This document shows, piece after piece, positions 1-8,414 of a stretch of DNA of 64,000 bases. This DNA is from JADCCX01 sp031431475 (GTDB taxonomy: Bacteria > Pseudomonadota > Alphaproteobacteria > Rhizobiales > Beijerinckiaceae). Each line of letters begins with the position of its first letter. Position 1 is the first letter of the stretch. The stretch is from positions 62,001 through 126,000 of the forward strand of contig JANPDL010000025.1 in the NCBI GenBank assembly GCA_031431475.1, given 5' to 3'. The notes below the pieces were generated by a model, which worked only from the letters and a program-made list of their open reading frames with translations, made no database searches and had not been told where the DNA came from. The position numbers and the translations under genes were made by a program.

Positions 1-70
1 GGTGGGCATCGAGGTTCGTGTAGGGGTGGATCAGCGTCTCGACGTCACGCGTCTGGAGATTGGTAAGCAT
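1..70 (-). CDS. Class III aminotransferase, N-terminal fragment (partial)
   Basis: Only the first 23 codons lie in the window; the gene continues beyond the left edge. They read MLTNLQTRDVETLIHPYTNL followed by DAH. This is the typical opening of class III (omega-amino-acid:pyruvate or adenosylmethionine-type) PLP-dependent aminotransferases, in which an IHPYT-like stretch precedes the substrate-binding region. An AAGGA ribosome-binding site sits about 10 bases before the ATG. The exact substrate cannot be judged from this fragment. It is divergent from the DUF1993 gene, with about 100 bases of shared upstream region. Confidence 0.6.
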   Translation of the reverse strand, partial: MLTNLQTRDVETLIHPYTNLDAH

Positions 71-169
71 GGCGGTTGTCCTTCAGCTTCAAATCAATAG
101 AACAGAAGCTAGCGCGTCATCGCGATATCTGGAAGAGAGATATAGCAATCCCATCCATCGAAAAGGTTG

Positions 170-697
170 ATGCCTTCCATGTCCCTCTATGCCGCGTCTG
201 TCCCCGTTTTCGCGCAATACCTTGATGCGCTTGCCGCCTGTCTCAGGAAGGCCGAGGCCCATGCGGAGGCCAAGAAGATCGCTCCGGAGGTCATCCTTGG
301 TTTGCGTCTCTCGCCCGATATGTTTGCACTGGCACGTCAGGTGCAGATCGCCTGCGATTTCGCCAAGAACACCTGTGGACGTCTTGCCGAGGCGGAATTG
401 CCGAAGTTTCCAGATGAGGAGAAAACCTTCGGCGAGCTATATGTCCGCATCGAGAAGACGAAAGCCTATATCAACGGTCTGCCAAAGGTCGCTTTTGCTG
501 GCGCAGCGGCCCGCGCGATCACGTTCCCGATTGGCGGCAAGCCCCACGCCATGCAGGGCGACGACTACCTTTCCTTTTTCGCCCTTCCGAATTTTTACTT
601 CCACACGACAGCAGCTTACGCGATCTTGCGTGCCAACGGTGTCGAACTGGGCAAGGGCGATTTCATCGGTTCCCGTGACCGGATGCGTCCGGTCTGA
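170..697 (+). CDS. DUF1993 family protein (DinB-like fold)
   Basis: This 175-residue cytoplasmic protein matches the DUF1993 family: an N-terminal SLYAASVPVF segment, a long helix with LRLSPDM, and a C-terminal region with PNFYFHTTAAYAILR. The family is predicted to form a DinB/YfiT-like four-helix bundle, and its function is unknown. The His in YFHTT is the residue usually aligned with the DinB metal site. A TTG at 167 and ATGs at 170 and 179 are all possible starts; no clear Shine-Dalgarno separates them. It converges with ggt, leaving only three bases between the two stop codons. Confidence 0.8.
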   Translation: MPSMSLYAASVPVFAQYLDALAACLRKAEAHAEAKKIAPEVILGLRLSPDMFALARQVQIACDFAKNTCGRLAEAELPKFPDEEKTFGELYVRIEKTKAYINGLPKVAFAGAAARAITFPIGGKPHAMQGDDYLSFFALPNFYFHTTAAYAILRANGVELGKGDFIGSRDRMRPV

Positions 698-700
698 GGT

Positions 701-2452
701 CTATTTCGCGCCTACAGTCAGCGTTCCGGCCTGACGTTGGTCGGAAGCGCCCTCAAACCCCTGCTTCGTCATCATGATGGAATGCGTCGAGCCCATGGCC
801 TGACGCACCTCCACCTTGTGGCCACGCGCCTGCAGCAGTCGGATTGTGTCGATCGACAGCCCGCGCTCCACGCGCAATTCGTCCGGTAGCCACTGGTGAT
901 GCACGCGCGCCGCCTCCGTCGCCTCGGCCACATTCATGCCGTGGTCGATGACGTTGGACACGACCTGCAGCACCGTGGTGATGATGCGGCTGCCACCAGG
1001 TGATCCCGTCACGAGGAAAGGTTTGCCGTCCTTGAAGACAATGGTGGGTGACATGGAGGACAGCGGACGCTTTCCCGCGCCCGGCGCATTTGCATCACCA
1101 CCCACCAGACCATAGGCATTGGGCACACCCGGCTTGGCCGCAAAATCATCAAGCTCATTGTTCATCATGATTCCGGTGCCTTCCGCCACCATGCCGACGC
1201 CATAGCTGAAGTTCAGCGTATAGGTGCAGGAGACCGCATTCCCTTCCTTGTCCACGACAGAATAATGCGTGGTCTGGTCGCTCTCGAACGGCTGCGGCTT
1301 GCCGGGTTTGATGGTGGAGCCCGCCCGCGCCTTGGCCGGATCGATCTGTGCGCGCAGTGTTTCGGCATATTTCTTTGACGTCAGTCCTTTCACCGGCACT
1401 TTCACAAAATCCGGATCGCCCAAATATTCGCTGCGGTCGGCATAGGCCAGCTTGGAAGCCTCGGCGAAGAGATGCAGCGCATCCGCCGAGTTATGGCCCG
1501 CTGCCTTGAGATCAAAACCTTCCAGCATGTTCAGGATCTGCACGAGATGCACGCCGCCGGACGAGGGTGGTGGCATGGAGACGATCTCGTGGCCCCGGTA
1601 GCTTCCCTTCACCACATCACGCTCGACGGCACGGTAATTCTTGAGATCGGTAGGTGTCCAGTTTCCGCCCGCGGCATTGACGGCTGCCACCATCCGCTCC
1701 GCAATGGCTCCTTCGTAGAAACCCTTTGGCCCTTGTGCCGCAATGGCTTGTAGCGACCTTGCAAGGTCATACTGAAATAGCTCTGCCCCGCGAGGTAGCG
1801 CGACGCCATCCACAGTCATGAAAATCTTGGCCGTGGCTTCGAAACGCTTCAGTCGTGCTTCCGCCTGCTTCAGCGAAAAGGCGAGATCATCGCCCACTAA
1901 AATGCCATCGATGGCCATCTGGATCGCGGGTGATATGAGTTTGGCCAGAGTAAACCTGCCCGAGCCGAACCGTTCAAGCGCCAGTGCCATGCCTGCGACC
2001 GTGCCGGGGATACCGACTCCAAGACCTGAATCCTGGCTGCGCTTCAGGTCGGCATCGCCCTTTTCGTTGAGATAGACGTCTTTCTTCATCGAGGCGGGTG
2101 CGGTCTCGCGGAAGTCTATCGCCTTGGTTTCGTTACGGTCGGCACGGTGCACGATCATGAAACCGCCTCCGCCGATATTGCCTGCGCGCGGCAAAGTGAC
2201 CGCCAGTGCGAAACCGACGGCTACGGCGGCGTCGATGGCATTCCCGCCCTGTTCCAGCACTTCGACCCCGATGCGGGTTGCCAGTGCCTCCTGCGACGCG
2301 ACCATGCCGCCCGTGGCGAAAACCGGCTGGCGACGTGGCCAGTCCGAGATGATGGGCTGCTGCGGCTCGGCCTGAGCCATGGCCAGCGAGGGCAGGGCAG
2401 TAGTGGCCAGAAGCGACAGAACAAAGCTTCGGCGCGAAAGATGATGGATCAT
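701..2452 (-). CDS. ggt: Gamma-glutamyltransferase
   Basis: This 583-residue periplasmic enzyme cleaves the gamma-glutamyl bond of glutathione and transfers the glutamyl group to water or amino acids. The chosen start opens MIHHLSRRSFVLSLLATTAL and ends in a signal peptide (LAMAQA). The SRRSF motif resembles a twin-arginine signal. GGNAIDAAVAVGFAL, the TTHYSVVD autoprocessing site (new N-terminal Thr near residue 394) and the late SPGGSRI segment are family hallmarks. The frame stays open to 2596, but the ATG at 2452 has a GGGGAA ribosome-binding site and starts directly at the signal peptide. It is monocistronic and divergent from the retropepsin-like gene. Confidence 0.95.
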   Translation of the reverse strand: MIHHLSRRSFVLSLLATTALPSLAMAQAEPQQPIISDWPRRQPVFATGGMVASQEALATRIGVEVLEQGGNAIDAAVAVGFALAVTLPRAGNIGGGGFMIVHRADRNETKAIDFRETAPASMKKDVYLNEKGDADLKRSQDSGLGVGIPGTVAGMALALERFGSGRFTLAKLISPAIQMAIDGILVGDDLAFSLKQAEARLKRFEATAKIFMTVDGVALPRGAELFQYDLARSLQAIAAQGPKGFYEGAIAERMVAAVNAAGGNWTPTDLKNYRAVERDVVKGSYRGHEIVSMPPPSSGGVHLVQILNMLEGFDLKAAGHNSADALHLFAEASKLAYADRSEYLGDPDFVKVPVKGLTSKKYAETLRAQIDPAKARAGSTIKPGKPQPFESDQTTHYSVVDKEGNAVSCTYTLNFSYGVGMVAEGTGIMMNNELDDFAAKPGVPNAYGLVGGDANAPGAGKRPLSSMSPTIVFKDGKPFLVTGSPGGSRIITTVLQVVSNVIDHGMNVAEATEAARVHHQWLPDELRVERGLSIDTIRLLQARGHKVEVRQAMGSTHSIMMTKQGFEGASDQRQAGTLTVGAK

Positions 2453-2619
2453 GGCTCTGGATTCCCCGGTTGTCATCATGGTCGGCTCATGGGCTGTAGG
2501 CGTCAATTCAAAACACGACGATTGTGTTGATCTTTCGTTTGCCATGCCCAGCATTGGCGATAGCAGTTTAACCTGCCGCCAACCGGTTTTCCCCATTATG
2601 CAAAGCCGGAGGTTCGCCC

Positions 2620-3147
2620 ATGTCAGGCCTGACCAATCTTGTCTTTTTTGTATTGATCGGCAGTGTCGCTTCTGTCGGCGTCATTACACATCTGCAGAAG
2701 GACAGTGCCAGTCAGCCACCGAAGTCACTAAATGTGATGGTTCAGCCCGTAGCGGCAACGGTTGCACCCTCAGGCGGCAACACGGCAATGCTCTATGCCG
2801 ACACGCGCGGCCACTTCCATGCTGATGTCTACATCAGGGGAATTCCGGTCCGCACTCTCGTGGATACCGGAGCCAGTCTTGTATCGTTTTCTAGCGAGGA
2901 TGCTGCGAAATTTGGCCTGCGTGATGAGCCCAATCAGAAGAAAGCCCAGTTCAACACGGCAAATGGTCTCGTTTCGGCATCCATTGTCCGTATTCCTGAA
3001 ATCCGCCTTCAAGGCATCACGGTCTATGACGTGGAGGCCGCCATCATGCCGAAAGGCGCCATGAACGGCACGCTGCTTGGCATGTCGTTCATGAAAAAGC
3101 TGCAGAGCTATGAATCGCGTGGCACCAGCATGGTGTTGCGGAAGTAG
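2620..3147 (+). CDS. TIGR02281 family retropepsin-like aspartic protease
   Basis: This 175-residue protein has one N-terminal membrane segment (residues about 5-24) and a clan AA aspartic protease domain. The catalytic motif VDTGAS lies at 81-86 (Asp82). A later GTLLGMSFMKKL segment matches the family C-terminal strand pair. Such proteins act as homodimers, each chain giving one Asp. TIGR02281 proteins are widespread in alphaproteobacteria; a periplasmic role tethered to the inner membrane is likely, and substrates are unknown. GGAGG eight bases before the ATG supports the start. Confidence 0.9.
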   Translation: MSGLTNLVFFVLIGSVASVGVITHLQKDSASQPPKSLNVMVQPVAATVAPSGGNTAMLYADTRGHFHADVYIRGIPVRTLVDTGASLVSFSSEDAAKFGLRDEPNQKKAQFNTANGLVSASIVRIPEIRLQGITVYDVEAAIMPKGAMNGTLLGMSFMKKLQSYESRGTSMVLRK

Positions 3148-3265
3148 AGATTCGTTCGCAGAAAGACGCGCTACGCAACATATCTGCAAGCCGCGCAACC
3201 CCTTTATCTGGCGTTCACCCACCGGCGGCTATACCGTCGACTTCCGTCCCCGTGAGGCCTTTTCC

Positions 3266-4789
3266 ATGCCCTATCCCAAGCCGCTCAATTCAATCGCCCC
3301 CAATTCTGCGCCGTTCGAGAACATTCCGCTGGTGAAATCGACCGGTTTTCGCGAATACGACGCGCGATGGTGGTTCGGACATCCCGCTTCCAAGAAGGAG
3401 CCGGAGCTGAACCTGATGGGCGTGCAGGCGCTCGGCATGGGCCTTGGCACGCTGCTGAAGGAGCAGGGCGTCCCGAAGGAAGTCGTGGTCGGCCATGACT
3501 TCAGGGGCTATTCCTCGGCCATCAAATACGCGCTGATCGCGGGTCTTCTCGCCGCGGGGTGCAAGGTGCATGACATCGGCCTTGCCATGTCGCCCATGGC
3601 CTATTTCGCCCAGTTCGCGCTCGATGTGCCTGCTGTCGCCATGGTCACGGCCTCGCACAACGACAATGGCTGGACCGGCGTGAAGATGGGCTCGCAAAGG
3701 CCCGTGACATTCGGGCCTTCAGAAATGACGCGCCTCAAGGAAATCGTGCTCGCCGGCGCGTTCGATCTCGCGGGCGGCGGTTCCTACATTTTCCATGAGA
3801 ATTTCGCCGATATCTACATCAAGGACCTGACGAACCGACCGAAGCTCAAGCGCAAGCTGCGCGTCATTGCGGCCTGCGGCAACGGCACGGCGGGTGCCTT
3901 CGCGCCGCAGATTCTGGAAGCGCTCGGCTGCGATGTCGTGCCGATGGACACCGACCTCGACTACACCTTCCCGCGCTACAACCCGAACCCCGAGGACATG
4001 GAGATGCTCCATGCCATGGCCCATGCGGTGAAGGAGCACGGGGCTGATGTGGCGCTCGGTTTCGACGGCGACGGCGACCGCTGCGGCGTCGTCGACAACA
4101 ACGGCGACGAGATCTTCGCGGACAAGATCGGCGTCATGCTGGCCCGTGATCTCTGCAAGGTGCACGGCCCGTCGCAATTCGTGGTCGACGTGAAATCCAC
4201 CGGGCTCTACGCGACGGACCCTGTGCTGAAGCAGCTTGGCGCGAAGACGGATTACTGGAAGACCGGCCACAGCTACATCAAGCGCCGCGTGGCGGACCTG
4301 AACGCGCTCGCCGGGTTCGAGAAGTCCGGCCATTTCTTCTTCAACACCCCTGTCGGGCGCGGCTACGACGACGGCGTCGTCACGGCCATCGCCGTCCTCG
4401 ACATGCTGGACCGCAGCCCCGGCAGATCGATGGCCGAGCTCTATGCCGATGTGCCCAAAACGTGGGGCTCGCCCACCATGTCGCCTCACTGTGCGGATGA
4501 AACCAAATACGGCATCGTCGATCAGGTCGTGGCGACGTTCCAGGACATGCACGCCAAAGGCGTCAAGATCGACGGCAAGGCCATCGTCGATCTGATCACG
4601 GTCAACGGCGTGCGCGTGGTGACGGAGGACGGCACTTGGGGCCTTGTGCGGGCCTCATCCAACAAGCCGGAGCTTGTGGTGGTCGTCGAAAGCCCGGTGT
4701 CGGAGGCGCGCATGCGCGAGATGTTCAAATCGGTGGATGCGGTGTTGCGGACGCACCCCGAGGTGGGGGCGTATAACCAGACGATTTGA
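3266..4789 (+). CDS. Phosphomannomutase/phosphoglucomutase
   Basis: This 507-residue cytosolic alpha-D-phosphohexomutase interconverts hexose 6- and 1-phosphates for nucleotide-sugar synthesis. Visible motifs are the catalytic TASHND (128-133, Ser130 phosphorylated), the metal loop DGDGDR (267-272) and the sugar-binding FEKSGH segment. The last differs from the usual GE(M/L)SGH form. The frame is open from 3110, but the upstream residues do not resemble the family; the ATG at 3266 with GTGAGG upstream is preferred. The gene is very G+C rich by eye. Its closest relatives are probably the ManB/AlgC-like mutases; glucose or mannose preference cannot be read from sequence. Confidence 0.93.
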   Translation: MPYPKPLNSIAPNSAPFENIPLVKSTGFREYDARWWFGHPASKKEPELNLMGVQALGMGLGTLLKEQGVPKEVVVGHDFRGYSSAIKYALIAGLLAAGCKVHDIGLAMSPMAYFAQFALDVPAVAMVTASHNDNGWTGVKMGSQRPVTFGPSEMTRLKEIVLAGAFDLAGGGSYIFHENFADIYIKDLTNRPKLKRKLRVIAACGNGTAGAFAPQILEALGCDVVPMDTDLDYTFPRYNPNPEDMEMLHAMAHAVKEHGADVALGFDGDGDRCGVVDNNGDEIFADKIGVMLARDLCKVHGPSQFVVDVKSTGLYATDPVLKQLGAKTDYWKTGHSYIKRRVADLNALAGFEKSGHFFFNTPVGRGYDDGVVTAIAVLDMLDRSPGRSMAELYADVPKTWGSPTMSPHCADETKYGIVDQVVATFQDMHAKGVKIDGKAIVDLITVNGVRVVTEDGTWGLVRASSNKPELVVVVESPVSEARMREMFKSVDAVLRTHPEVGAYNQTI

Positions 4790-4807
4790 GGGGGCAGGCC
4801 ACAATAC

Positions 4808-4853
4808 TCCTCATCCTGAGGAGCGCTCTTGGGGCGCGTCTCGAAGGACGCAC
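4808..4853. repeat. Dispersed palindromic repeat, copy A
   Basis: CTCCTCATCCTGAGGAGC is a near-perfect hairpin, and it is followed at a distance by GTCTCGAAGGACGCA. The same two modules occur inverted at 8361-8404. This is an intergenic mosaic element often seen in Hyphomicrobiales genomes. It lies immediately after the phosphomannomutase stop. Confidence 0.75.
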
Positions 4854-4880
4854 GACCGTGGTGCCGAGTCTCGAGGGACA

Positions 4881-4943
4881 GTTTCTGCAATTGATATCCT
4901 GTCCCCGTAATTCCTGTCCCCGTAATTCTGTCCCCGTAATTCC
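4881..4943. repeat. REP-like repeat copy 1 with tandem TGTCCCCGTAATT units
   Basis: A 30-base block at 4881-4910 is repeated exactly at 5064-5093. Its 3' end begins a short tandem run: TGTCCCCGTAATT-type units of 15, 14 and 15 bases at 4900-4914, 4915-4928 and 4929-4943. A degenerate relative (TGTCACCGTAATT) occurs near 5150. On the other strand the unit reads AATTACGGGGACA, a motif commonly seen beside REP-associated tyrosine transposase genes. No transposase is present here. Confidence 0.75.
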
Positions 4944-5010
4944 TGAAGGCCTTGGGACTGCGGCTGGCGGTGCAGACAGTGGACGAGGCGGCTTAGAGGC
5001 CGCCGCCGCC

Positions 5011-5060
5011 CATCCCTGCGCTGCGCTCCGGGCCACCCTCCCCGCAAGGGGGAGTGAGGG
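5011..5060. repeat. Palindromic intergenic repeat (CTCCCC-GCAA-GGGGGAG)
   Basis: A hairpin pairs CTCCCC (5038-5043) with GGGGGAG (5048-5054) around a GCAA loop. It is preceded by a GCGCTGCGCTCCGGGCCACC stretch of the kind dispersed through many alphaproteobacterial genomes. Together with its neighbours it fills the 426-base gap 4790-5215, which holds no supported gene. Confidence 0.65.
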
Positions 5061-5063
5061 AGA

Positions 5064-5093
5064 GTTTCTGCAATTGATATCCTGTCCCCGTAA
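5064..5093. repeat. REP-like repeat copy 2
   Basis: These 30 bases are identical to 4881-4910, ending in TGTCCCCGTAA. The copy is followed by CTCCGTAACTCC rather than the tandem run seen at copy 1. Confidence 0.75.
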
Positions 5094-5215
5094 CTCCGTA
5101 ACTCCTCATCAAGTCAGTCGGCATGAGAGCAATACTGCTATGCGTATCATGTCACCGTAATTCTCGTGATCAAGGTGCTGAAAGAGCGAGGCACTCAAGG
5201 TGCACATCGATCACT

Positions 5216-7291
5216 TCAATCCGGCCCGCTGTCTGGTGCCGAGATAGTCTCACGAGAACGACTGAGCCCGGCCGCACTTATGCTGGCCTGATTCCGGAGC
5301 CAAGCATCATTGAGCAGATCGCGCCATTGGACGACCTCTATAGAACCACGATAGGCGTTCAGTAGCGGCCTAATTCTTCCTTCACCGTTGGCGGTGGTCT
5401 GCCATCCGGACAGTTGATGGACAAGATCGCCGACAATGTCGGCTACCACGTAGCAGTAAAAGATGCAGTCATCCGCGACGCGTATGCGTTCTCGCGAAAA
5501 ACTCTCGATCTCGCCGCTCTTCAATTGTGAAAGGTACTTGATGATCTGCGCTTCGATCTGGTCTTCGACCCCCTTGTATTCCTTCCGCCCCGGCCGTTTG
5601 AACTCGACAACCATCATTTTCCGTAAAGGTTCTGAGATATCTACGTGGTTGGGATTTGCATCTGGGTCGGTAACTCCTAGTCCGTAGGCTAGATTCCAGA
5701 TTATCAGGTCCGACCTAACGTCCGTGCCCCCCTCTTTCAGGAGCGCGTCTAGCCGCTTGTCTGACGAGAATGCCCGAGTAAATGCCAGTCGCTCATCCAC
5801 GATCCAAAGGTCGTGTGCCCGGCTCTTCCTCTCGCTGTGGTCGTCACCACGAATACCCATGGGTACAATCAACGAGTGGAGGGACTTCTCAAGATGATAG
5901 TCGTCCTCTTTGTCCTCACGTTCACGCACGCGCCGGATCATCTTATCCACTAGCTCCAACACCAGCTTTCGACGAACGACGTGCTGCGCCAACGCCAGCT
6001 TTTCTGACGCATGGATGTCGGCAGCAGCTTTCGAGACGATATCGCTGAAATTGGGCGACACCGACGCCGAGCTTTCAAGCTGTTCGATCACACCCTGCAT
6101 TGCCGCAGTGCGGCTTTCGTCTCGACGTATCTGGTATTTCACTAGCCCGGCCGCGAAATCTTCCGGCTCGGTAGCATGGAACGGCACTCGATCTAACTGA
6201 ACGTCAGTCTCGTCGAAGCCGTAAATCGGATGCCGGCTGACAAAAACCTCGTAGCTCTCCCGGCGCGCTTTCAGATATCCCGCAAGCTGGTCAGGGAAGA
6301 ACGTCTTTTTTACTTCATCGACACAAACACGGATGAGGTCTTTTAGCGTTTTCTCCGGGATATTGAACGCAGTGCGTCCCTCGTTTACACGTTTGTCCAG
6401 ATAGTCGCCTTTTACGCATCCATGGAAGAAGAAACCGTCCTCGCCTTGTGCCGAGAGAGAGCGCAGCCCGAGGAGATTGTCGATCTTCCTCGACTCGACA
6501 GTCCGGCCATCCGCAAGCAGATGCAGTTGATGGTTCCCATCAAGCCCGGTGCTCGCTTCCGGTTTGCACACGAAGCCCTCAATTGACAGCGTGCCGAAAC
6601 CATCGGTGACGAAGTCACCTGTTTCGAGCGGTTTGCCAATGACGAGATCGGAAACCACCTTTGGGTACTGAATAATCTGTTCTCCGATATCGACAAAGAT
6701 CTCCGGGCCATTCCCCATCAGGAAGTCTGCGATGAAGTGCGCTGCAAAGTATCGAAGGAAAGTATCAGCCCGTTTCGGGAAATGATCTATGTACTCTGCG
6801 CCGCGAAGGCCAACGAACTGAATCAAAGTGCCGTACTGATCCGCTACCGCTGCCTTGGGACTGTCAGGGACAATCTGCTCGTCATTGTTCAGTTTGAAGT
6901 GGAACGCTCGCCGCTGGTCGACTCCCTCCTCATCGTAGGAACTGTCGACTCGAATACTGTTGAACGCGTCCAGCCAAAACAGCCGTCCGACGCCCTTGCC
7001 GCCCTTTGACTTCTTAAAGTCGGTGTCAACCACACAGAACGCGTCGTATCGCGATTTATCTAGGCCGATACCGTTGTCCTCAACTTCGATCCTGACGTTG
7101 ACTGGATCGCTGATTTTCGCAATGCGGACATCGACTCGGCCTTTGTGGCCCGGATTCAATTTCTGCCGATCTTCGATGGCAAACATTGCATTACTGACTG
7201 CTTCGAATAGCGGTTGGAGGCCTTGCGAATTGTTAGAGGGCTTTGGCAGCTTCCGGACACGGTTCTCGATATTTTCGGTAAGACTCGGCAC
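5216..7291 (-). CDS. GHKL ATPase with C-terminal PD-(D/E)XK nuclease-like domain
   Basis: This is a 691-residue cytoplasmic protein. Residues 25-160 form a GHKL (Hsp90/MutL-type) ATPase: N-box EAVSNA (30-35), DNGIGL (72-77), GGKGVGR (97-103). A long mixed middle part (about 160-480) has no motif I recognise. Residues 490-620 hold LWIVDERLAF, then SDLIIWNL (Asp528) and VVEFKRP (561-567, Glu563 and Lys565), which fit the D...ExK core of a PD-(D/E)XK nuclease. An ATP-gated nuclease is therefore inferred, possibly anti-phage or DNA-repair related. The GTG start at 7291 has GGAGGA nine bases upstream. By eye it is less G+C rich than its neighbours and it sits among dispersed repeats, which suggests acquisition. 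No partner gene is adjacent. The nuclease call is the weaker half. Confidence 0.75.
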   Translation of the reverse strand: MPSLTENIENRVRKLPKPSNNSQGLQPLFEAVSNAMFAIEDRQKLNPGHKGRVDVRIAKISDPVNVRIEVEDNGIGLDKSRYDAFCVVDTDFKKSKGGKGVGRLFWLDAFNSIRVDSSYDEEGVDQRRAFHFKLNNDEQIVPDSPKAAVADQYGTLIQFVGLRGAEYIDHFPKRADTFLRYFAAHFIADFLMGNGPEIFVDIGEQIIQYPKVVSDLVIGKPLETGDFVTDGFGTLSIEGFVCKPEASTGLDGNHQLHLLADGRTVESRKIDNLLGLRSLSAQGEDGFFFHGCVKGDYLDKRVNEGRTAFNIPEKTLKDLIRVCVDEVKKTFFPDQLAGYLKARRESYEVFVSRHPIYGFDETDVQLDRVPFHATEPEDFAAGLVKYQIRRDESRTAAMQGVIEQLESSASVSPNFSDIVSKAAADIHASEKLALAQHVVRRKLVLELVDKMIRRVREREDKEDDYHLEKSLHSLIVPMGIRGDDHSERKSRAHDLWIVDERLAFTRAFSSDKRLDALLKEGGTDVRSDLIIWNLAYGLGVTDPDANPNHVDISEPLRKMMVVEFKRPGRKEYKGVEDQIEAQIIKYLSQLKSGEIESFSRERIRVADDCIFYCYVVADIVGDLVHQLSGWQTTANGEGRIRPLLNAYRGSIEVVQWRDLLNDAWLRNQASISAAGLSRSRETISAPDSGPD

Positions 7292-7553
7292 GTTTAGATT
7301 TCCTCCGCCATCTAACTATTACGGACAAAGTCAATCTTGTCACTTGGTCCTCTTTGAGTTTGCGTTCCGAGATCACGGTGATGATGCGGCGATGTCGACT
7401 ATTGGGCGACGATAAAAGCGCCTTGAATATCAGACTTACGGGCGCAATGCCGACACAATCGGTTAGAGGATCCACTCCCGTCGATAAACAGGTTCTTTAT
7501 AATAGGATAATAATCCTTGACAATGGTCACCCTTCACCCCAACCTTCCCCGCC

Positions 7554-8273
7554 ATGAACTGGCCCCTCGCCATCACCCGCAACCGCACCGCGCTGCTCGC
7601 CGTGGTCGCCACGATCATCGCATTCCTCGGCAGGCGCGAGGCTGGCGAGGCCGCAATCGCCCGCCGCCTCCGCAACGCCGCGCTCGCCCTGCTGCGCCCC
7701 GCAGAATCAGCCGCGCGGCGTTTGATCGTGATCGCCGCCCGGGGCCTTGAGGTTGCGCCCCGGCCTGCGCCAGTCTTCGCGGGCGCGCCCGGTCGCGGCG
7801 CTTCAGGCGTCTTCCGGTCGTCGTCCTTCCGGCTCTTTGACCGGCGCAAGCGCTTCGTCCTGAAGCTCAAGGCCCCGCCACCGAAAGGCGTCCCGCGCAT
7901 CCGCACGTTCTGGTCCGCCGCGCCCTTTCAGGCCGCCGCGGCGGCTTTGCCGACGGCACCCACGCAGACCGATCCCGATGCGCCGGTGGACAGCCATCGG
8001 CTGCGCCGCCGCCTCGGCGCGCTTGAACGGGCGCTCGCCGATCTGCCGCATCAGGCCAGGCGTCTGGCGCGCTGGCGGGCAAGGGAACGAACGAAGCGCG
8101 AGGTCAAGCCCGGCGTCAGCGTGCATCAGCCGCTGCACCCGGTTCTCCGCCCGGGCCGCCCGCCGGGCTGGCGCGCGCGTCCCGGTCGCGAGGTCGATCT
8201 CGTCCTGCGCGAATGCCATGCGCTGGCGCTCCAGGCATTGACCGTCCCGGCGCTGGCGCTGGACACGTCTTGA
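7554..8273 (+). CDS. Conserved hypothetical basic protein
   Basis: This is a 239-residue arginine- and alanine-rich protein. It starts MNWPLAITRNRTALLAVVAT, with a short hydrophobic segment (about 11-25), then LLRPAESAARRLIVIAARGL, a proline-rich linker, an FRLFDRRKRF block and an Arg-rich tail. Proteins with this RPAESA-RRLIVIAARGL and LFD-RKRF layout occur in Hyphomicrobiales as unnamed proteins. No catalytic motif is visible. No convincing ribosome-binding site precedes the ATG. The 262 bases before it (7292-7553) hold the GHKL gene's upstream region and nothing else I can support. Confidence 0.65.
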   Translation: MNWPLAITRNRTALLAVVATIIAFLGRREAGEAAIARRLRNAALALLRPAESAARRLIVIAARGLEVAPRPAPVFAGAPGRGASGVFRSSSFRLFDRRKRFVLKLKAPPPKGVPRIRTFWSAAPFQAAAAALPTAPTQTDPDAPVDSHRLRRRLGALERALADLPHQARRLARWRARERTKREVKPGVSVHQPLHPVLRPGRPPGWRARPGREVDLVLRECHALALQALTVPALALDTS

Positions 8274-8334
8274 TGGGCGGGTCCATGATCCGCATCACCA
8301 ATATTCCTCATGGCTCGAGGAGGCGTGGAACATG

Positions 8335-8404
8335 CCGTCTCGAAGCACGCACTGGCATTGTGCGTCCTTCGAGACGGACCTCCGGGCCTCCTCAGGATGA
8401 GGAG
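8335..8404. repeat. Dispersed palindromic repeat, copy B (inverted)
   Basis: A 17-base inverted repeat (8335-8351 and 8361-8377, one mismatch) is built from CCGTCTCGAAGCACGCA around a 9-base loop. It is followed by CTCCTCAGGATGAGGAGC (8388-8405). Its modules match copy A at 4808-4853 in opposite orientation. The strong hairpin could also end transcription from either flanking gene. Confidence 0.75.
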
Positions 8405-8414
8405 CGTGGTAGAA

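Noticed and set aside
3719..4552. Minus-strand open frame of 277 codons opposite the phosphomannomutase gene
   Set aside because: Antisense shadow in a very G+C-rich gene; rich in Val, Arg and His with no motif.
4900..4943. CRISPR-like short tandem TGTCCCCGTAATT units
   Set aside because: The units are 14-15 bases and directly adjacent with no spacers, and no cas genes are present; it is a tandem repeat in a REP-like element.
7233..7475. 80-codon minus-strand frame at the GHKL gene's 5' end
   Set aside because: It overlaps the supported GTG start and ribosome-binding site of the ATPase gene and has no recognisable features.
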